From Cupriavidus cauae (lineage in GTDB: Bacteria; Pseudomonadota; Gammaproteobacteria; Burkholderiales; Burkholderiaceae), in the NCBI RefSeq assembly GCF_008632125.1, contig NZ_VWRN01000045.1:327116-391115 (forward strand): a DNA stretch of 64,000 bases, in the 5' to 3' direction. A model generated the notes under the pieces. It had not been told where the DNA came from. It worked only from the letters and a program-made list of their open reading frames with translations, and did not search any database. Made by a program: the position numbers and the translations under genes. Shown in pieces: positions 59,443-64,000 of the stretch. The stretch's first letter is position 1; each line of letters opens with the position of its first letter.

Positions 59443-60733
59443 GGCGTTCCGCGCCCACGGGCGTGACCAGGCGCAGCAGGCATGCCACGCGCTCGACGCC
59501 GCCATCCGGCCCCCTTACCGGAGCAAGGCGCGCCTGCACATGCAGATCGCGTCCGTCGAGCCGGATGTCATACGCATCGGTGCTCATGTCGCGATGGCCG
59601 GCGGACACGGCTTCCCAGCCCGCCTGCGCCAGTGGCCGGTCGGCATCGTCGACGCGGTCGAGCCAGTCGCGGATATTGCGCAGCTGCGCCGCCTCGGCGC
59701 CGAGTACGGCTTCGGCCGATTCTCCCCACCACGCGACGCCGGTGACGGCATCGAACTCGACGCTTGCCACGCCATTGGCCTGCAGCGTCCGCTCGTAGCG
59801 CAGCTGCCAGTCGCGTGCCTTGGCCAGCGCGGTTCGTCGCGCCTCGTTGAGCGCGCGACCGGCGAGAAGCAGCACTGCCCACACCCAGACATAAGCCTGC
59901 ACCTCCACCACCGACTCGCCCGGAAAACCTTCGCGGATCGCAAACGGTCCGCCGCCGTGCGCGGTCAGCCAGATGATCAGCAGCGCGCCCACCAGCGTGG
60001 CAACGGCGCCGCCGCGCGGGCCCCAGAACATCGATGCCAGCAGCAGGAACGGCATCGGCAGGTAAGTGAGCGTCGCCGCCACGTCGCCGAAGCGCTGATG
60101 CACGCTGCGATCGAAGACGATCAGGGTCGTCAGCAGGAACAGCGCGAACATGGCCGCACCGGCGCCGAACTGCTTCATCGGCATGCCCCCGGAACGCTTG
60201 ACGGCAAATCCCTTGAAGCCGACGATCACGGGCGCGACGAGCAGGATGCCGACGATCGTGGAAAACGCCCAGGCGCGCCATTCCCGAGCCAGATCGATAG
60301 CGCCCCCCGGTTGCAGCCAGCGCCAGAGTTCCACGGCGAGCGTCGCGCCTGCCACGCTGGTGACGATGGCGCCTGCCACGAGCAGCGCCGCGGCCTGCAG
60401 CGGCCGGGCGGCCTGTTGGCGAAGGGAGGCGATCCAGGCGCCGATCGCAATGCTGGCAGTCTCGATCGCGGAGAATGCGAGCGCGGCGCCGAAGGGCAGG
60501 GCGTGTCCCGCGATTCCCCAGATGGCTGCGGCAACGACGGTACCGGCCAGTATTGCCGCCCGCATGCCTGGCGGGCTCACCAGCCAGGCGCCGAAGCTGA
60601 CGCCGCCAGCCAGCCATACGGCGACAGCCTGCGTATCGCTCGCGGCCATGGCGCGCGACAGCATGCCCACGGCCAGATAGGCAATGGCGACGAGGATCGC
60701 CACGACGATGAAGCGGGTGCCTGCAGACTGCAT
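59435..60733 (-). CDS. MASE1-PAS membrane sensor without output domain
   Basis: A 432-residue protein with eight or more membrane helices forming a MASE1 sensor (about 10-310; VAVWLAGGVSFGAWLVSPPG, LTYLPMPFLLLASMFWGPRGGAVATL) and a C-terminal PAS domain (about 315-425; ASVEFDAVTGVAWWGESAEAVLGAEA). MASE1 is normally joined to GGDEF or kinase domains; here nothing follows. The start with GGGGGAtaccg is at 60733. The stop overlaps the start of the hydrolase-ACBP gene by 8 bp, so the PAS domain may report on, or to, that partner. Confidence 0.85.
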   Translation of the reverse strand: MQSAGTRFIVVAILVAIAYLAVGMLSRAMAASDTQAVAVWLAGGVSFGAWLVSPPGMRAAILAGTVVAAAIWGIAGHALPFGAALAFSAIETASIAIGAWIASLRQQAARPLQAAALLVAGAIVTSVAGATLAVELWRWLQPGGAIDLAREWRAWAFSTIVGILLVAPVIVGFKGFAVKRSGGMPMKQFGAGAAMFALFLLTTLIVFDRSVHQRFGDVAATLTYLPMPFLLLASMFWGPRGGAVATLVGALLIIWLTAHGGGPFAIREGFPGESVVEVQAYVWVWAVLLLAGRALNEARRTALAKARDWQLRYERTLQANGVASVEFDAVTGVAWWGESAEAVLGAEAAQLRNIRDWLDRVDDADRPLAQAGWEAVSAGHRDMSTDAYDIRLDGRDLHVQARLAPVRGPDGGVERVACLLRLVTPVGAERHA

Positions 60734-60876
60734 CGGTATCCCCCATAGATCCGAATCCCTGCCGGACCGGGCCGCGGACGCGGCCGGCATGCGTCGATGA
60801 GGATAGTAGTACAAGGTCGCGCAGGCGCAACATAGTGACTAGAATCCCCGTGGAGCATATCCTCCTTGGGGGAACG

Positions 60877-62346
60877 ATGATCCGGCTCGCGCTGATCATG
60901 CTGGGATTCGACTATCTGCGCCAACGGGCACGCGGAATGTTCTGGCTCGGCATCGCCTTTCTACTGGCCGGCATCGTGCTGTTCATCGACGGATTGGACG
61001 GCGCCGTCTACTTTCCGCTCGAGCTGTTTGCGCTGCTGCTGATGGCCGGCGGCATCGGTACGCTGGTGGTCGCGTTCGTCGGCGCGGGCGGCATGCGCAG
61101 CATGCGCGTGTTCAAGGGACTGTCCCTGATAATCGCGGCCTCCCTTGTTCTGGCAGGCCATCATCATGACCACTTCTGGCTGTCGATGCTCTTCGGCACG
61201 CTGTTCCTGCTCGATGGCCTGCTGCAATGCGTCTCGGCGAGCGTGGTGCGGTTTCCGCGCTGGCGCATCGCCGTGGGCATGGGGGCGATCGAGATCCTGA
61301 TCGCGATGTTCTTCTTTCAGCCTTATCCGACGAACTATCGGGGCACCGTGCCTTACGCACTGTCGCTGTGGCTGTTGTTCGGCGGCTGGAGCATGGTCAT
61401 GCTGGCCTACCGCGCGATGCGCGTTCCCGAGAGCGCAACGATCGAAAGCCTCATGCATGGTCCGCGACGGCGGCGCGCCGGGGCAGAGGAGGGCGGTAGG
61501 ACGAAAGCCGGTTCTCCGCCGGTTCGTGATGGCGCGCAGCACGAGCCGGTGCACAAGGTCACGAAGACGCTGCTGTTTTCGCAGCCCGAGCCGTCCATGA
61601 CGCTTCCCGCCAGGGATGGCCCTGTACTGACGGTCCATGTCTGGACGCCATCGGGCTCGGTCGAGCGTCCGCTGCGGCGCCGTCCGGTGGTCGACCGCTA
61701 TATCGCCGCCGTCGACGCCAATGGCGCGATCTGGACCGGCCATGCCGCGCTGGAATCGCCGGAAGGCATCTACATCAGCTTCGATCCGGCCACGCCATTG
61801 AACCGTACCCCCGACCGCGTCGCGCAAGCGCTGCGTGCGTCCAGCGACAACGATGTGCCAGGGCGGTTCGAACCTGACTACGCCACGGAATCGGCTCGCC
61901 GCGGCGATTCCACAGCGCGCGTGCACCTGCGCAATTATGATCCGGCGCGGCTGGAGCGGTTCTGGAATGCGTGGCGCTCGGACACGACCTACAACCTGAC
62001 ATATCGCAACTGCGCGGTCAGCGTGGCACGGGGGCTGGAAGCGGCCCTGGAGGGCGCGCTGATGCGCCGGCACGGCCATCGCCACAGCTGGGGCCTGCTG
62101 CTCAAGACGATGCTGACGCCCGAATTGTGGCTTGCCGCGCAGATCCGCAAGCGGGCCAAGACCATGGCATGGACGCCCGGTCTGGTGCGCGACTACGCGC
62201 GCGCGCTAAGCCTGCTGGTCGATCCCCATCCCGGAGCGCAGGCCCGGCGTGCATGGCGGGTTGGCATGCCGGCGTTGAGGCGACTGCGGCGGCAGCGCCG
62301 GCAATGGCGGGAGGAGGATGAGCGGCGCGGGGATGAGCGGCGCTGA
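60877..62346 (+). CDS. HdeD-like membrane domain fused to a papain-like protease domain
   Basis: A 489-residue fusion. Residues about 1-190 are an HdeD/DUF308-like region of about six helices (FLLAGIVLFIDGLDGAVYFPLELFALLLMAGG, LVLAGHHHDHFWLSMLFGTLFLLDGLLQ). After a linker, residues about 260-440 hold candidate active-site residues: His289 in WTGHAALESPEG and Cys379 in LTYRNCAVSVARGLEAAL. The order His then Cys in a small domain fits permuted papain-like peptidases such as DUF4105-type proteins. GGGGGAACG precedes the ATG. It is divergent from the MASE1-PAS/hydrolase operon. The C-terminal tail is Arg-rich repeats. Confidence 0.75.
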   Translation: MIRLALIMLGFDYLRQRARGMFWLGIAFLLAGIVLFIDGLDGAVYFPLELFALLLMAGGIGTLVVAFVGAGGMRSMRVFKGLSLIIAASLVLAGHHHDHFWLSMLFGTLFLLDGLLQCVSASVVRFPRWRIAVGMGAIEILIAMFFFQPYPTNYRGTVPYALSLWLLFGGWSMVMLAYRAMRVPESATIESLMHGPRRRRAGAEEGGRTKAGSPPVRDGAQHEPVHKVTKTLLFSQPEPSMTLPARDGPVLTVHVWTPSGSVERPLRRRPVVDRYIAAVDANGAIWTGHAALESPEGIYISFDPATPLNRTPDRVAQALRASSDNDVPGRFEPDYATESARRGDSTARVHLRNYDPARLERFWNAWRSDTTYNLTYRNCAVSVARGLEAALEGALMRRHGHRHSWGLLLKTMLTPELWLAAQIRKRAKTMAWTPGLVRDYARALSLLVDPHPGAQARRAWRVGMPALRRLRRQRRQWREEDERRGDERR

Positions 62347-62550
62347 TGAAATGCATTGTCGATCCCCGGTGCGATGTTCCGATGGCTCGTGCAGCAGCGC
62401 TGCGTCCTGGCCCGCCCGTTCGCCGGCATCAACGTCCGCGGTAGCGCCACACGTCAGCACGGGACAAGCATGTTGCTTGCCCATTGCGCCGGCCTCGGAG
62501 CGCCGGCGCGAAGCCGCACTTGTTCACAGCGCATTGCCTGATGGTGGAAT
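62347..62550. other. Non-coding gap
   Basis: About 200 bases between two genes that converge. No gene, promoter or terminator could be recognised. Confidence 0.4.
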
Positions 62551-63117
62551 CTAGGCGGCGTCGCCGGGAATCTCATGACCTTGTTCGCGCAAGGCCTTTG
62601 TCCAGCGCTTGATGCGGGCACGTAGCCGTCCCTGAGCAGCCCTTTCCATCGGCATGTCGTTGACGCGATTGATAGCGGCGTCCGGCGAAACATAGCCGTG
62701 CTGAATCAAGGCCATGCAAAAGACGCGATCTTTGTCGCGATCCGCGGCAGCCTTGGCCATAAAAAGGTCCAGGACGTCCAGGCAATAGGCTACGCGCCCG
62801 TTGGTGCCGGACGTCTGGATGCGCTGCAACCGGCTCTGCCATCCGGCCGGCAGACACGCTGTCTCTGGTCCGACTCCTTGCGCGTAGTATCCGTAAGTCT
62901 CGTGAAAGCGGGAGCCTTCGCCGATGGCGGCATCGATTTCATCCGCCTTGTGGATAGCATTGAGCGGGTAGATGTCAGCCTCCGCCGACATGGTGAAAAT
63001 CGCCGGGGGATTAGGGATCGGGCCCAGAATCGATTGACTGCCAACAACGACGAACTCGTACTCGTTCGTGATGTCGGCAGCCGCTCGGATGATGTGTTCC
63101 AGATCTTCACGGTTCAT
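62551..63117 (-). CDS. DUF6036-like nucleotidyltransferase, probable toxin
   Basis: A 188-residue protein of the minimal nucleotidyltransferase type: the GS turn in VVVGSQSILG and the acidic metal site in MSAEADIYPL (residues about 25-52), then helices and a basic C-terminal segment. It resembles DUF6036/AbiEii-related proteins that pair with DNA-binding antitoxins. Its start overlaps the end of the XRE-type gene upstream by 11 bp. The toxin role is suggested by the pairing and not proven; it could instead be an antitoxin-side enzyme. Confidence 0.75.
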   Translation of the reverse strand: MNREDLEHIIRAAADITNEYEFVVVGSQSILGPIPNPPAIFTMSAEADIYPLNAIHKADEIDAAIGEGSRFHETYGYYAQGVGPETACLPAGWQSRLQRIQTSGTNGRVAYCLDVLDLFMAKAAADRDKDRVFCMALIQHGYVSPDAAINRVNDMPMERAAQGRLRARIKRWTKALREQGHEIPGDAA

Positions 63118-63778
63118 GCGTCTCTCCGAGGATAACGCCGGTCTTCAATGCTTGGACCTGCGCTAACACATTGCGCCGCACGTCGTCTGGTAACACCGTG
63201 GGCAGAGGAGAGGCCTGGCGGAGTTCCTGAGCACGCCGCGTCCGGCCAAGCGCTTTGCGCCAGGATCGCTTCGCAAGGATCGATTCCCACTCGGACCACA
63301 GTGAATCGGACCGTGACCCACCCTGTGCGCGCCATCGCTGGAGGACTTCCTGAGCCCGAGCTAGTAGAGCGGGGTCATCCTGTATCAGCCGGATCGCTTC
63401 CTTGTGAAGCGCCATGCTTTGGAGGTCCTGCGCCTCGTGACGGCTGGAGTCCGTCCGGACCCGGACTTCGACCTGTGGCGCAGGACGCCTGGATGACGCG
63501 GCCGCGGAGTGCTCCGGTGGCGGCTGGAACGTATCGCTAACCAACAGGGCAAGATCGGCGGCCACGCCCAAAACGGACATGACGCGAAGATACGTGCCCA
63601 TGGAAGGCGCCGGGTCGCCCGCTTCAACGGCCGTGAGAGTGGTCCGGGAGATGCCAACGCGCTTTGCCATCTCGACCGTGCTGACGCCTTGTGCCTTGCG
63701 CAAGCGTTTGATGCGATCGCCGAGCTGCAACAGCAAGTGACGTTCCAGAACAGAGGTGGTATCGGTGAAGGATGGCAT
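63107..63778 (-). CDS. XRE-family HTH regulator, probable antitoxin
   Basis: A 223-residue protein with an N-terminal lambda-repressor-like helix-turn-helix (about 15-75: RIKRLRKAQGVSTVEMAKRVGISRTTLTAVEAGDPAP), then a charged middle region and a helical C-terminal domain (residues about 105-220) that probably binds the downstream nucleotidyltransferase. I use the second ATG (63778); the first is 21 bp upstream and neither has a clear ribosome site. A GACAAA-C-TTTGTC palindrome lies 45-57 bp upstream and may be its own operator. Confidence 0.75.
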   Translation of the reverse strand: MPSFTDTTSVLERHLLLQLGDRIKRLRKAQGVSTVEMAKRVGISRTTLTAVEAGDPAPSMGTYLRVMSVLGVAADLALLVSDTFQPPPEHSAAASSRRPAPQVEVRVRTDSSRHEAQDLQSMALHKEAIRLIQDDPALLARAQEVLQRWRAQGGSRSDSLWSEWESILAKRSWRKALGRTRRAQELRQASPLPTVLPDDVRRNVLAQVQALKTGVILGETHEP

Positions 63779-63802
63779 GTTCAGTATTCTAGACAACATT
63801 GG

Positions 63803-63835
63803 CGCTTTTGAGCGTTTTACCGGACAAACTTTGTC
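63803..63835. promoter_or_regulatory. Candidate autoregulatory palindromes upstream of the XRE gene
   Basis: CGCT-TTTG-AGCG (63803-63814) and GACAAA-C-TTTGTC (63823-63835) lie just upstream of the XRE start. Autorepression by the antitoxin is normal for such pairs, so either could be its binding site. Confidence 0.5.
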
Positions 63836-63935
63836 GGCGCTGCTCGGTATCGTGCGCGGTTGGAGTCCCTATGGGGGTCGTCTCAGAAAACGGAAAAAAT
63901 CGTACGCTAAGCACCGCAAAGAAACTCGTGATGGA

Positions 63936-63965
63936 CAGGCACGCTACGGTCGCGGGTCGTGCCTG
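63936..63965 (-). terminator. Stem-loop near the right edge
   Basis: CAGGCACG (63936-63943) pairs with CGTGCCTG (63958-63965), loop of 14. On the minus strand it follows a short open end (TLLRVKGN then TGA at 63976-63974) that continues past the window edge, so it may be the terminator of a gene lying to the right. A T run is not present. Confidence 0.35.
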
Positions 63966-64000
63966 CCCATTGCTCAGTTGCCCTTGACGCGCAACAGTGT

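Noticed and set aside
1..64000. Signs of a genomic island, prophage or insertion sequence
   Set aside because: No integrase, transposase, phage gene, tRNA border or long direct repeat is seen; gene content is metabolic and regulatory throughout.

Overview
The window is GC-rich DNA densely packed with genes, and its gene families point to a betaproteobacterium of the Burkholderiales, most likely Cupriavidus-like. The reasons are three separate Bug/TctC-type solute receptors, a complete TctCBA transporter beside its TctDE two-component system, a CusRS-like heavy-metal sensor pair, a SorAB-type sulfite dehydrogenase and many LysR/GntR/MarR/TetR switches. The genus is inferred from content; no rRNA is present to fix it. 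I see no tRNA, rRNA, CRISPR array, insertion sequence or prophage. About fifty protein genes are supported.

Layout. 1-3851: the 3' part of a MipA/OmpV outer-membrane gene, a tiny secreted DGA-repeat protein, and a divergent CusRS-like pair with two CusR-type palindromes between them. 3869-7190: a Tat-type Bug receptor and a CaiB/BaiF CoA-transferase, opposed by a LysR regulator. 7147-11245: a DNA-damage island made of a radical-SAM protein and a DUF4130-UdgX fusion behind a LexA box, with a divergent YedK/HMCES gene. 11429-16805: a Bat-like cluster (two VWA proteins, a trypsin-like protease, MoxR ATPase, DUF58). 16891-21081: a FecI-FecR-TonB receptor iron-uptake unit. 21118-27736: a GntR regulator facing MFS-pxpA-pxpBC-biotin carboxylase/BCCP, which together contain every domain of a urea-carboxylase-like enzyme.

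27834-35338: a small lipoprotein, a GH3 glycosidase with a PA14 insert, a luciferase-like oxidoreductase, an Old Yellow Enzyme and an ABC half-transporter. 35345-43410: a MerR regulator facing a DUF2938 membrane gene, then TetR facing an RND efflux operon (adaptor, pump, outer-membrane channel). 43511-48827: another Bug receptor, a small membrane protein, MFS with MarR, and sorAB. 49221-54276: an SDR, a DUF1097 protein, a small membrane protein, a secreted cyclase, and tctDE. 54411-57406: tctCBA. 57485-62346: a SnoaL-like protein, an alpha/beta hydrolase-NTF2-ACBP fusion with a MASE1-PAS sensor, and an HdeD-papain-like fusion. 62551-63778: an XRE/nucleotidyltransferase pair resembling a toxin-antitoxin module.

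Two themes stand out. First, unusual architectures: the SOS-controlled UdgX/YedK island, a Cys-nucleophile hydrolase fused to an acyl-CoA-binding domain, and the HdeD-papain fusion. Second, short tandem repeats of many unrelated sequences and periods (7, 8, 12, 13, 15, 20, 21, 22 and 31 bp) sit between genes, in protein linkers and at protein tails, suggesting a genome prone to local repeat expansion.
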